From: Ancylostoma caninum
Taxonomy: Eukaryota; Nematoda; Chromadorea; Rhabditida; Ancylostomatidae
Assembly: GCA_037903475.1 (NCBI GenBank)
Contig: JBAJFG010000369.1
Span: 1-64,000 of the forward strand
DNA length: 64,000 bases
Reading direction: 5' to 3'
Below are positions 10,731 to 21,769 of the stretch, piece after piece. Positions within the stretch are counted from its first letter, which is position 1; every line of letters begins with the position of its first letter. The notes beneath the pieces were generated by a model. It saw nothing but the letters and a program-made list of their open reading frames with translations. It did no database searches and was not told the origin of the DNA. A program made the translations under genes and the position numbers.

Positions 10731-12490
10731 CGGTACTGAGTGTTTTTCAGTCAGTAAGACTCTTGCTTAAGCAACGATATCGATGTGTTGGCCTGATAGC
10801 GCATGATAACTTATATGTATAAATGATCAAAGTATTATATGTATTACTGGTTGATATCGCGTTATTGCAAAGTTAACCGATTTCGAAACAAAAGTTGCTT
10901 GTATGAACAGAACACCTGAATCATTCTGTAGAAAAAAGACTTTACTGCACATATTGACATATGCTTTCTTCACAAGCTAGGTAATGATCAGATAAGTTTA
11001 CGCTTAGCGAAATACGTACAATATGCTTGAGTGTTGCTACGACAGAGTATCCATTTTTAGAGTCCAGGGTCCGTATCCAATGCACTTTATCCAGTCGGAT
11101 GAACACGCTCTAGCGGATAAGTGAGTGTGTTTTGGAGAATCTGCTACCAAATAAAAACATATCCGTGGATACGCGAATCCACTAGCTTCACTGCAGGTTA
11201 CCCTTGCCGGGCCGATTTCCACTTGATAGCAATCCAAGAACTACTCTCTCCCTCCACTTTGTGTTGTCTCTTGCAAAATCATTGCACGTGCGCCAACAAA
11301 TTAACACGTGGATGGATGAGTTATACTGGACTGAGCCTTTGCCTCGGACCTATGCGCCAGGTTACCTCTAGAGTAGCTACGCTCTGGAAAGAAGAAACTC
11401 CCCCAAGCCAGAGCGTCGCTTCGCGGCGCTCTGTCTCTGACCGAAGCGCCAGGTCACCTCCGGAATAGCTATTTCTAAAGGGTTTCTGAAAAATCTCTGT
11501 GCAGGCTCAAAATTCTTCTTGGACCCGTTCTCTCCTAGTCTCTACGTGCATCCAGCGGAAAACCTCTGCTGAGGGCGGGGGGGGGAGGGTATTCTTGGCG
11601 GGCTATACGAAGGTTTCAGCTACAGCTGCTAACAGTACCACTCGGTCTTGCTGCAGCACCTCTCTAACGATATTCTTTACGCCGCCGTCAGGACTTTCAT
11701 ATACACTAGTTTCTCGTACTCTTAGGCATGTACTACGTTCTGAAGAGTTTAGCAAAAGAATGAGCACTCATAATGCCCCACATTTTCAAAGAGGCCTGTT
11801 TGCCCTGTGAGGACTACTGTGTCTGGGGGATTTCCATATAAATTTTTGTCACAAAAGTCGCTGGTGTTTCGCCGTTTTTCCAGCAGGAGCTCGACTCCTC
11901 TGCTTCAAAAACCCGTGAACTGCGAGGCAAAGAACAGAGTCGGGCTGTGCTGTCACTGACTTGGGCTCGTTGCGTTTCTTATCCAGACAGCCGGAAAATT
12001 AGAGGTGCGAACCAATTGTGAATGCCACTGGCAAAGGCTGTCACCGTATCCGTCTGGCTGATCTGCCCTACCCCCTTACTCGCCCTTTTGCCACGCCGCC
12101 GCGTGCAATAACCGCAGAGTTGTTCGCGCCTCCAATATGCGTCAAATTACCGCAAAAGAAGAGGTTTCGAACCAAAGTGCCACAAACGCAAATGAAAATG
12201 TTGCATTGCAGTTTTCAAGTGCTTGACCGGCTCTGAAAACTTGGATTTTTATGAAATTCAGAGCAGTTACCAGAGCTTTTATCTAAGGAAAGGCCTATTA
12301 TTGAAATAAGTTGGCAGAAAAGTTCTTTCCGAAACTTCAGTTTTTTGGTTTCGTCAAATCTTTTTCCAACAACTTTTCCGAGCAGTAATATAGTGTCTAT
12401 ATTTATATATGACAATGTACTTAATAATAATAATCGTCAATAATCGTCCAACTACTAAAGCATGTTCCGGCTCACCTCTCAAATACCAAC

Positions 12491-13800
12491 ATGTTCCTTG
12501 AGCAGTTACGCAGCGCACGTTTCGGGCGAGAGTGTGTCATAGAGTCGTTCGATGTGACTTCTCTGTACACTAACGTTCCAAATGATGCCGCGCTGCAGGC
12601 TATCTTCGAGCTGCTCACGGAATATCAAGACTCCCTAAGCTTGTATGGGTTTAATATTGGGCAGATTATGACGCTAATAGCAGAATGCTTAAGTTGCTCC
12701 ATTTTCCGTTGGGCTGGACAGTACTACAAACAGATTAGAGGGCTCGCTATGGGGCAAAGGTTGGCACCTACCTTGGCTATAGTTTTCATGTCTAAGGTGG
12801 AGAAACCCCTACTACAGCGCAAACCTCTGTTGTACTGCCGCTTCATAGATGACTGTTGCATTGTATGTCCGACTCAGACAGAGATGGACACTTGTTTTAA
12901 CCTCCTGAACGAGCAGTTCCCTGAAATTAAATTCACCAGGGAGAAACCCAGGGACAACTGGCTGGCCTTCCTGAACGTTCAGGTATACCTGGCCCATGGG
13001 GAGTATAGAACTAGATGGTATCGTAAGCCTAGCAGTAAGAACATCTTAATCCACTATCTATCTGCACACCCCATCAAGATTAAACGGTCAGTTATAGGGA
13101 ACATGTATCGCACTGCCACAAGGTTAACATCAAGTGCTCAGGAACGCAGCGAGTCGGTAAACACGGCACACGTAATTGCTAGATCCAATGGTTACCCTGT
13201 AAGGGAATGCTCCCCCCGTCTCGCCCATCGTAGATCCCGTCTGACGGATGATTCCGAAAAGATTCCCTTCTGCCTACCCTTCATCTCGGATGAAGTGAGT
13301 AACGCGGTACGGAGGAGCCTACGTCAGGCGGGCTTGCAAGATGATGTGAGAGTGGTGGACATCCCGCCACCTAACCTCAAGCGGCACTTAGTTCGCAATC
13401 GGGTGTATGATCGCTTCTGCACAACCCCTGGATGCGTTATTTGTCCGCATAGTAGGGATGGTGACTGTATGATCTCTGGGACAATTTATCTCATCACTTG
13501 CCAGGCGTGCGGGGACGAATACATAGGGGAAACGGGGCGGCCGCTTTGCATTAGGAACATCTGGATGGACTTTGCAAATCAAAATCGTCCACTCCTTTGG
13601 GTATTCATCGCAGGCTGTGCCATGAAAACGCTGAAATCCAGATTGGAGTCACGATCTTGTCACGTGAGCCCGAAATCATAGCACGCAGGACTTTAGAAGC
13701 GTTTTGGATCACGGCCAAAAACCCAAAAATGAACAGAAAAGATGAGTGCATCGCCATCACAAACGAGCTCGCTCTGTATCAAAACCTCTGCGGGTTTTGA
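12491..13800 (+). pseudogene. Penelope-like element reverse transcriptase with GIY-YIG endonuclease, frameshifted
   Basis: The open frame (396 codons from the ATG at 12491) begins inside the reverse transcriptase domain, so the N-terminal part is missing. Visible motifs include FDVTSLYTNVP (residues 20-30), GLAMGQRLAPTLA (84-96) and the catalytic RFIDD box (117-121, the Penelope form of YxDD). Also present are WLAFLNVQV (158-166) and the thumb-like WYRKPSSKNILIHYLSAHP (176-194). A GIY-YIG endonuclease follows: TIYLITCQAC (331-340), then YIGETGR (344-350). The frame breaks at about 13550-13555. The rest of the GIY-YIG domain continues in another frame to the stop at 13800 (GIHRRLCHENAEIQIGVTIL from 13600). 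In Penelope-like elements these domains carry out reverse transcription and target cleavage. This copy is truncated and inactive. Confidence 0.9.
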
Positions 13801-14014
13801 TCAACGTGGGCGGGTTGTTAAGGCACCTTATAAATCCTCAGGAGCACAGGTTTGGTACTAGTGGTCCGCTATTCTACCACCGTGTCCGCAACTAAGGTGA
13901 GCTCTACCTTATCTGTGATCATTGTACTGTTTTTGAGTGTACGGCTGGATGAAGGATGTCCTGTAGAGGGATGAGGCGTTTGAGAGGATGAATCACTTAT
14001 GTCTTTGACTTTCC

Positions 14015-14052
14015 AGGCTCTGACGAAGGCGACGTCGCCGAAACGTTAGCCT
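14015..14052 (+). ncRNA. Hammerhead ribozyme (minimal type I) of the Penelope-like element
   Basis: All core parts can be read in order. Stem I 5' strand AGGCT is at 14015-14019. Core box CTGACGA is at 14020-14026. Stem II GGCG-ACGT-CGCC is at 14028-14039. GAAA is at 14040-14043. A tiny stem III (AC/GT) leads to the cleavage triplet GTT ending at 14047. Stem I 3' strand AGCCT is at 14048-14052. The very short stem III is the form described for Penelope-like elements, where the ribozyme probably acts as a dimer and processes element transcripts. Its position 3' of the RT/GIY-YIG frame, on the same strand, agrees. Activity is inferred, not shown. Confidence 0.8.
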
Positions 14053-14060
14053 CAATAAAG

Positions 14061-17000
14061 ATCGATAACCATCTTGGCTAACAGCTCAAAAGAATCCTAC
14101 TGTATTCTGACAATGTACTATTTATTGGATACGTCGCCAATTTCATTCTTCTATATTCAAGTTTAAGGTTCCCAGTTTTACACCATTTTGAGAACTCATT
14201 CTCTGGCAAGTAAGCCTCAAGGAGGGAGATCATAATATAAGCAATGAATGAGGTTCTCAGCGCTAGCCAAAGTGCTGCAGTGCACTTAAAAAATATGAGG
14301 CTTGAAAAAAAGTTCCTTCATCAATCTGAGTTATGGCTGGAGCAGCAGTGTCTCGTATAACTGCAACATAATTATTTTCACAACTTTTCAGCTACATCGT
14401 TGGATTCCAGTTATATTCTACATGCAAAATAAAGGATACGTATGGTGGCCTATGTCGTCCCATTACTGCGTCTGAGGTGCGAAAACTATCTTGCAAGCAT
14501 AACTACTATCCAGCGGGCTAGTCGAAGGGAAGTCGCAGGATGGAAAGACATTGTTGGAGGCACTATTGTGCCATTGGTAAACACAAGGAGCGACTTAAAA
14601 GCATGCTTATTTCAGACATACGGAGCCTCAGTGTAAATTAAATTTACAGACAACCATGGGAGTTGTCAACATTCAGACAAAATTATTAATTCTTTACACT
14701 TAGTGGATGACTATCGCTAAGGATTTTTTTTTGTTAATAAATCTTGGAAATAGTGAATTATCGGTTAAGTATTTATATGAAACAGGTCTACTTGATGGCA
14801 ATTCAACCCTAAATTTTAATAAGTATTTCTGACATCCTACCTCATGCTTTTCACAAGTTGTGGTCAACCATGCTCCCCGTGATCAATTTTATCAAGCTAA
14901 GTATGTTAGGCAGTGTTAAGACCTAATGCCGCTTCGAATTAAACCACAGAAATTAAATAAATTAAATTAAACCACAAGCATAACAGATTTTACAATTTTG
15001 AATTGACCTTAAGTAGGCTAAAATGCCATAAATAACATTCTTCGAGTTTCACTGCTAATTTTTGTTTCCAAGAAAACTTATGCAGACGGAAATGCAAGGA
15101 TTGTAGTAGTTTTCCGCTGTTCTTGTGCTTTTCCAACTCCATGAAAATTTGAGCTTGTAAGCTACAGTTCATTGGCTTTCTATGAACAAAAATGAGTTTC
15201 CCCGCTTACCTAGACGTATTTTAACGCTCTTGAGCAACCAGTCGCGCTCTTCGCACCGCGAACGCCGCGCACGACGGTCCTCAGGGTAGGTGGTGCGAGA
15301 GGCGGGCCTTGATGAGACGCCTGTTCGAGCGACCTTCCTCAGGCAATGCAGTGAAAGGTCATCCAGCCGTCTGGGTAAAAACGCTGCGGAGCCCACTGAC
15401 TTCAGCAGATCAGTTCTCGCTCTTTAGACAATCTTGTGATCTGATGACATATGGTTAGAGCTTTATGGCGACTCTTACTGTATGCCCACTTACGCTTACG
15501 CATTAACTATTGCATTGTGGTGCAGCACTTTTTTCGGTGTATCGTATAAATAAATAATAAATAAATAATTTTCTATATATAATACATGGTCCATTGGGGA
15601 ACTACTTATCTATAAAATTAACAGAAACTAAGATTGAAAAGAGTTTTGTCTGTAACAATGCCTAGAAAGATACTGAAGCCCTGCTAAGATTTTTCCAATC
15701 GATATATCGATCAAAATCGACAGCGAGTGAAAAGAGGTCATCTTTGAGTAGTCGAAGTTCTGTTCTTTAATTTATCTGCCATGAATAGCAACTTTGATGA
15801 CAAATGCGCTTTTACACCGCTGCACCTCATTTCGAGCTCTCATTAAGCTACAATTTTTATTTCAAAATTTCCAAAGAGATTTCTCACGGTTGGATGATTT
15901 TCCGTGGATTTACCAAACTGATTAGCACATCATAAATGTGAAACGCAAGTACCCCTGTCGAGGAGCTGATCTACGTATAATTGTAATTTTAATGAAGAGG
16001 ATATGAGGTTTTTTCGTGAACACTCTGCCTCTTAATAGGTTTTCACGTGGTTAGGTTCCCATTAGGCTACGATTATTGACCTCAGCTCTGTTACTCCACA
16101 AATACTTCTTGAATGAGGATCGATTTCTGGAACAACAGTGGTTTTTGTGGATTCGCCAGTATTTCCACAGTAAACATGCGAATTTTCGCCCATATAACAT
16201 TTCGATGTTAAGCCGGCTTTTGTAACACGGGGAAACTGTGAGAGTTATACACGTTTTTCATCGCTCCCGCTTAAGCAGCCAATTTTTGGGTCACTTTTCA
16301 TGTGTTTGTAATTAATTCTACATCACTACGACTTCAAATATTGGGGGGAATCAGCCAAAAGCAACTGAGGTAAAAAAACTTCCATAACTCAACTGAACGG
16401 GTAGAAGTAATTTTTTAAGCTCATTTCAACAATTCCTAGGCAACAAAGCAGAATTTTTAGGAAAAAGGAGAAAAATGGGGAGAAAATCAAACAAAGCTAT
16501 TCAGTGGAGGCAGAGGAGGCGCCTCCCACTCCCCCCCCCCACATTGAACTCAAGAATGGACTACCGATTTTTCGAGTCATTTTATAAAAAGCTCTGTGTT
16601 AGTTTATTTTTAATTCGTTTATTTTTATTATTAGTATTTATTATATATTTATTTGCAGTATTTATTATTAAGTTGGTACTTCCAAAATTTTTATTTTCCG
16701 CAAAAAAAGTTCTATTCCGCGTTCCAAACATGAAAACTCCAGTTCATAGTCGGTCAAAATTTGGGAACAGGGCCCTGTTTTCACGCTGCATTAGCTGTCA
16801 GATTTTTGCGATGTAGCGCAAGTTTTACATGCATAGCACTGGTCAACGTTCAACTTTTGATGATAGCGCACAGTCCACAAGTTTGATTAATTGGCGGTGA
16901 ACTTTTGGTGATGCGCTGCGGTCGTCATGATGCATTAACCGTGGATCACATCTTGACCACAGAGTGCGGTTACTAATTTTCAGGATTTTGAGAGAATTTG

Positions 17001-17143
17001 GGCCGAATTTGTAGAACTTTTAAATTCAGTGAACACAACAGGAAACTATGACGGCTCAAATTAGCTAATCAGCTTGAAGTGTCAACTCAGTAATTACTGG
17101 TAAACGTTACAAGGATGACAAACCTGTTGAATGACTAATACTA
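14061..17143. other. Non-coding stretch, nothing recognised
   Basis: Only short AT-rich frames are present, with no domain or splice-supported exon. A C10 tract lies at 16531-16540. I see no repeat structure that I can name. Confidence 0.5.
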
Positions 17144-17823
17144 TTAGGTTGTAACATAAGTTTCCGCTGTTCTTGCATAGGCATTTTCAAGAGCTTCTAA
17201 TAAATGAAAACCGATTAGATTTAGCGCATGTCTGAATACTATGTTAAAGCGCATGATCCCGCGAGCATTCTGGGGACTGAGGGACCGATTTTTGTGTTTT
17301 ATTTTGAAATATAATTAACTTCGGAGTGAACCGTTCAAGAATGCAAATTTGGTAAGTCCACTTGCACGAGTAATAATTTTACCACAACGTTGCATGAAAC
17401 TAACCAAATTGGGGTGGAGGGATCTCGACGCCATTTTTATTCTCCATGGTGGTTTCTCCCGCCATTTTATTGTCGAGCGATCTCAGGCACAGGGACCAAA
17501 CTTGATGACCCAAAATTTTGATCATGTAGTTTTTCTCTCTGGAACTGCAGCGAATTAAAGTGGGACTTCTTCCACCTTGGCTACAAATACCAACCGTTTG
17601 CAGACACTAATCGGTGGAATTTTGGGACAAGTTTCAAGCGCTCTGTCGAAATCGCACCATTTTGCCAGACCGCGGAGGGCGCCTTGATTTTGTTGGTCGA
17701 ACTCTCCGGAAAACAGAAGAGCTCGCAAAGGAATTTTTAATAGAGCATTATGTAGCATAAATCTAGCTCTAACCATGCGCTGGCTAACATATCACAAGAT
17801 TGTCTACCATGAGAGAGAACCGG

Positions 17824-19283
17824 CTAGCGCCCCTTCGGGACGCTAGAAAGTGGGGTGGGGCAGCCACTTGAGGCAGGTAGAAAAGCTTCACACGTGTGAA
17901 ATGCTTCGAAATCAGCAAAAAAGCAAAACTAATCATTAGCTGAGCTCAAATACGAAATTCTCCTCATGGGTTGCGTATACTGTACGGGTCTGGTAGCCTC
18001 GCCAACGTCGGCCTTCGAGTCTTCTCGCCATCCTAGTTTTGTTTGCAAATTCTCAATCCTGCACCTACATGTAAAGCTAATTTCCGATGCACTGATAATA
18101 CCTACTCTTTTTTGTCACTTTTCTTACATGCCTATGGACCCGTTATGAACAGCCAACACAGAGGAAGAAGAGATGGTCGACTGAGGTATGAATGAGCGCG
18201 TAGCGTGCCTCTACTCCACCGGCAGACGTGCGTCTGGTGTTTTCCCCACTATTGAGCCACGGGTCCATTCTCCATCAGTGCACCCGTATCCTGGCGCTTA
18301 TCACACTGTTGGGCCAGCGCAGACCCATCCTCAATTTGCGGATCTGTATTCTGGCATTCTTCCCACTACTGGGCCAGCGCAAACGCGATCCATCGGTGGG
18401 ACTCGTATCCTGGCGCTTTCCCAACTAATCGGTCCCTTGCGGACCCAGTCTCCATGAATGGACCCGTATCCTGGTGTTTCAACCAGTACTGGGCCACGGC
18501 GGACCCTTTCCCATCGATGGACCTATACCCTGCCGTTTTTCCAGTATTGGGCCACGGCGGACTCTTTCTCGATCGGTGAACAACTATCATGATGTTTTTC
18601 TGGACTACGAGGCCCCGGCTCATCTGTCCGTCATCACTGCAGCTGCACTCCTTGCAAATCTCGAAAGTGATGGAACAGAGTTAGGAAATACTTGGAAAGT
18701 TTGATCAAGTGCCCAAGTTGCACAACTGGTTTCAGAAAATGTCACAACACCTTATGATGACGCGTTCCTCATCCTGTGTATTTGGTTGTACTTCTGAAAA
18801 AACAGAGGGATCCTCAAGGTGCATGATCCCCAAGGGACCTCAAAGAGAGGTGAGCAAGGTCTATCCTAGGTGAGAGCACCGAGTGAATCCTTCGATACAT
18901 CCCCCATGGAATGCACACTTCTTTCGCAGTGGTTATCGTCCACTGTTCCAAAGATGAGTGAAGCCAACAACAAAGCTCCACAGAGGAGCGACTCTGCTCC
19001 GTACATTGCTGCAACGCATCGTCAAATTGTTGTAAACACTGTCTCGCCTAGAGGGCCCGAGACCGCTAGCCGCTGGTCCCGCCACGAAATCCCGAATGCA
19101 CCCGACTTCCACTACGTCTATGCACCTATGACGAAACATCGGCCGAATGCCCCATCAGCTTCGCATCCTCGCGAGGCACAGTCTATAACTGAGTCTCACG
19201 GCGAGCGCATGCGATCACGTGCTAGTCCCCTACGTCTGCGCTCTAGAAAATTTTGTTGCACTACCATGATTTATATAAGAGGA
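17824..19283 (-). mobile_element. Non-autonomous Helitron-like element, copy 1 (inside a mariner)
   Basis: Read on the minus strand, the element starts TCCTCTTATATAAATCATGG and ends in a hairpin, CTAGCG-T-CCC-GAA-GGG-G-CGCTAG. That gives the TC...CTAG termini and 3' hairpin expected of Helitrons. The 5' flanking base is A, as expected; the 3' flanking base is C rather than the usual T. It is 1460 bp and non-coding, with an internal minisatellite of about 60 bp period (18240-18590). A second full copy lies at 26801-28309 with the same end points, which confirms the boundaries. No Rep/helicase is encoded, so it would need an autonomous partner. Confidence 0.75.
18240..18590. repeat. Minisatellite inside Helitron-like copy 1
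   Basis: About six degenerate units of roughly 60 bp share TGGGCCACGGCGGACCC, CATCGATGGACCCGTATCCT and GGCGTTTTCC-like blocks. The same array occurs in copy 2. Long open frames through it on both strands are a by-product of the repeat and not genes. Confidence 0.7.
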
Positions 19284-19430
19284 TTTGCCAAAGTTAGTGA
19301 CCTTCAGCACTGGCTGACTGAGTTCATTTTTGAAGCAGCGAAGTCGAGCTCCTGCGGTAAAAACGGCAGAAGACGAGGGACTGTTGTGGTCCATATTCCG
19401 ATTGGTACCTGTTTACATGATTTTGTATAA
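19284..19430 (+). pseudogene. Decayed mariner transposase C-terminus
   Basis: Directly after the Helitron-like insertion, the frame reads DLQHWLTEF, then FEAAKSSS, then KNG, and ends LHDFV before a stop close to the right inverted repeat. The spacing resembles the usual mariner transposase ending (a WLT-F-like helix, then a KNG motif, then a short acidic/aromatic tail). Extra or missing bases have shifted the frame. The catalytic DDD part is not present. The assignment is by resemblance only. Confidence 0.45.
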
Positions 19431-20164
19431 AATTTTTTCGTCGAAAATTTCAAAACAGCGGAAACTTATGTTACAACCCAATATTTGGTCCTAGTCGTGA
19501 CTTACTAATACGGCTTCCTTATTACCCTCTTTTTCCTACAAACTACTCGGACTTGAGCTCCTTGAAACTCTCATTAAGCACCCACATCCCCTTTTTTGAG
19601 ATCACTGTCTCCTGTAAATCCAGAGAACCCCTTATAGGAATCGTTCGCCACGACGTTGTCATCCAGATTTGATCCAATCCACTGTTACGTAACCCGTATG
19701 CACGTACATTTACGGCGATGAGAGTGCGGCGCCGTTTCGTAGCGCACGCAAAGCCGCCGCTTCGTACGCGCAGGTACGGTGCCATGCCGTACATGGTCAT
19801 CCATTCATTTCACTGCGATTCGTAGGAGGCGTGGCGGTCATCCTGAGATGCATGGCCTACGGGAAACGAGGTCTTCCTTCTGAGCTATACACATAAATCT
19901 ACATATATGGGTAGTTGATCCAAGATTTCTGAAAGCAAGAAAACGAGAGAGAGAAGTATGCAGAGGAAAAGAGAGGAAAGAGGGGAAGGGACAGGAAATG
20001 AGGATTATGAGGTGAGAACGATAAAAGAAGAAAGAAGAGATGGAAATCCTTCAAAAAAAACCTAAGTCTGGGACAGGAAATACCCATATTTGTACACAAT
20101 AGTATTCCTACCCTTAATATCCGAAAATTCACCAGAGGTACGCAAGGTAGGTAAACGCGATAAG

Positions 20165-20270
20165 TTTCATTGATATTATCCAAGGTAAACGCGATAACGC
20201 CCACAAGTTTACCTATTCTCACCAAAGCCGTCAAAACGTTTGACCTGGGTAAACTCGATGCTTTGAAAGG
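20165..20270. repeat. Degenerate MITE-like copy C
   Basis: It shares CCAAGGTAAACGCGATAACG, CACAAGTTTACC, AAAGCCGTCAAAACGTTTGA and CCTGGGTAAACTC with the better copy at 21205-21320. The termini are decayed. No coding content is visible. Confidence 0.5.
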
Positions 20271-21204
20271 GGAAGCCCCAAATCTACAGAAGGGGCCGAT
20301 CCAAAGACGAATATTTTTCCAGAACCCTTCCTTTCACCCTGGGGGGTCAAATATCCAGAACTATCCCAAGAACCGAAATGTTTCCCTCACCTAACCACCG
20401 AGTACACCCTTGCGGTTCTCATTTGTCACGAAACTCATCCAGAACCCCCTCCCCCCTCGCTTCCAAAATGAACTCATTCTTAAAGAGGTGGGAGCGCTGA
20501 CCCATGGCCGCGATTGTGCAATCGCCTGTCGGGTGCTGGGGATTTCGGGAAAGCGAAAGCCTCGTCCTAGCCCCGGTCCGTCGTAGGAGTGCGTGTCCTC
20601 GCTTTGGAACTCATATGGAAACATTGCGCGCGTCAAGGTTACCCGATCGGGTCACGAAAGTAGGACCCGATGCTTGGGCAATGGCCAGATGACCTAGAAA
20701 AGATTATTAAAGACTCGTGGAAGTGGTTATCGTGGGTTGGGGGCGAGAAAAACGGGTAGCGGTCTATTGGCACAAAAACGCTAAGATCTGAGAAGTTTCG
20801 AAGGAGAACTAAAGGCCAAAAGGGAGTAAAAAATTTTAAGGAAAACTTGGGTAAAACCCTGTAGAGGCTTTACCCAGATACGTTTTGCTAATGTTTGAAT
20901 ACTCTTGGATAGGAAAGGAAAAAAGGAAGACAATCTGCCCTAAAATATGAAAGGTGGGTAAGCGGTAAAGCCGTTCAGGGGGAGTCCTAGAGAGATGCGG
21001 ATATTTTCCAGAAGGGAGGGATTATTTTACGAAGAACTAGAGAACTTTTCGTGACCTATAACCAATACAGGTCAGAGAGCATTGCGCACATCCTTACATG
21101 AATAAAGGTAAAACTTTGTTTACTCTACTGCTTACTCTGTTAACATCAGTAATTCAAACGGATAACTCGTAAACTCTGGGGAGATTTTCATGAAAACCTG
21201 GAAG

Positions 21205-21320
21205 CGCATGCATCATTGCGATTACCCGAGGTAGACGTGATAGAACTCATAAGTTTACCCATCTTTGACAAAGACGTCGAAACGTTCGCCCTGGTTGAAC
21301 TCAGTGATGCATCCAGCCCC
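21205..21320. mobile_element. MITE-like element, copy D
   Basis: The left end CGCATGCATCATTGCGATTA followed by CCCGAGG is an imperfect inverse of the right end CCTGGTTGAACTCAGTGATG followed by CATCCAGCCCC. The centre AAGTTTACCCATCTTTGACA is shared with copy C. It belongs to the family with copies at 830-940, 4131-4244 and 20165-20270. Confidence 0.55.
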
Positions 21321-21769
21321 TGGGAGGTAACTACCATAAATGTTAGTTGACGTGGAAAGAAATGCCCAAAAACATATTTGGAAACTCAGCCAATGCTGTG
21401 GACTAAAAAAATTAAAGGAACATCTTCATTTCCGAGGGGTAAACTGCAAGTCACGCCCCTGTCGATCAATATTGGATGCCTACGCAGGATCCTAGGCTTT
21501 TGTTGTTTTTTTTTGTGAGGCCTAATAATTGATAAATAGTTCTAACGTCGAGGCAGAGTAGCTTATTACCACATTTAATTCAATGCTGAAAAGATTTCCT
21601 GGATATGCGACTTAGACCCTTCTCTTATCTTGACAGCAAGCACTTTATAAAGCTATCCTCAAGCTAGGGACACCAAGGTGGATTCCATTCGAGTCTTGGA
21701 GACCTCACACCCCAAGGAAACCTTTGAAAATCCCTCCTAGAGATTCGTTTCGCTTCCTTTCAGGGCACC

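Larger units (their letters stand above)
3526..12490. other. Gene-poor stretch with inverted-repeat elements
   Basis: No supported protein-coding exon is seen. A 179-codon frame (4635-5174, minus) and others are open but show no domain, splice logic or codon pattern I trust. The stretch holds several foldback or MITE-like elements (4131-4244, 5534-5625, 9642-9790, 10117-10730), long poly-G and poly-C tracts (6577-6593, 7923-7940, 11577-11585) and a CpG-rich patch at 9116-9330. Confidence 0.5.
12491..14060 (+). mobile_element. Truncated Penelope-like retroelement (PLE)
   Basis: The element comprises the broken RT/GIY-YIG coding region, a 3' non-coding tail of about 215 bp and a hammerhead ribozyme at 14015-14052. 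The RT starts in the middle of the domain, so the insertion is 5'-truncated, as is common for elements copied by target-primed reverse transcription. The exact 5' and 3' boundaries and a target-site duplication could not be fixed by eye. No upstream pseudo-LTR copy was found. Confidence 0.85.
17144..19481 (+). mobile_element. Mariner-type DNA transposon, interrupted by a Helitron-like insertion
   Basis: The left terminus 17144-17171 (TTAGGTTGTAACATAAGTTT...) and the right terminus 19454-19481 are inverted repeats of 28 bp with one mismatch, and both are flanked by TA (17142-17143 and 19482-19483). TTAGGTTG starts and a TA target duplication are typical of mariner. Inside, 17824-19283 is a separate Helitron-like insertion. 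Without it the element is 878 bp, shorter than an autonomous mariner (about 1.3 kb), so it is internally deleted. A decayed transposase C-terminus remains at about 19290-19430. No intact transposase is present. Confidence 0.8.

Noticed and set aside
18188..18704. Open frames through the Helitron minisatellite, also 27207-27739
   Set aside because: They follow the 60-bp repeat, appear in several frames and on both strands, and do not encode a recognisable protein.
18870..19430. 186-codon plus-strand frame at the end of Helitron-like copy 1
   Set aside because: It runs across the Helitron/mariner junction. The part inside the Helitron is not conserved as protein in copy 2. Only the last part resembles a transposase end.
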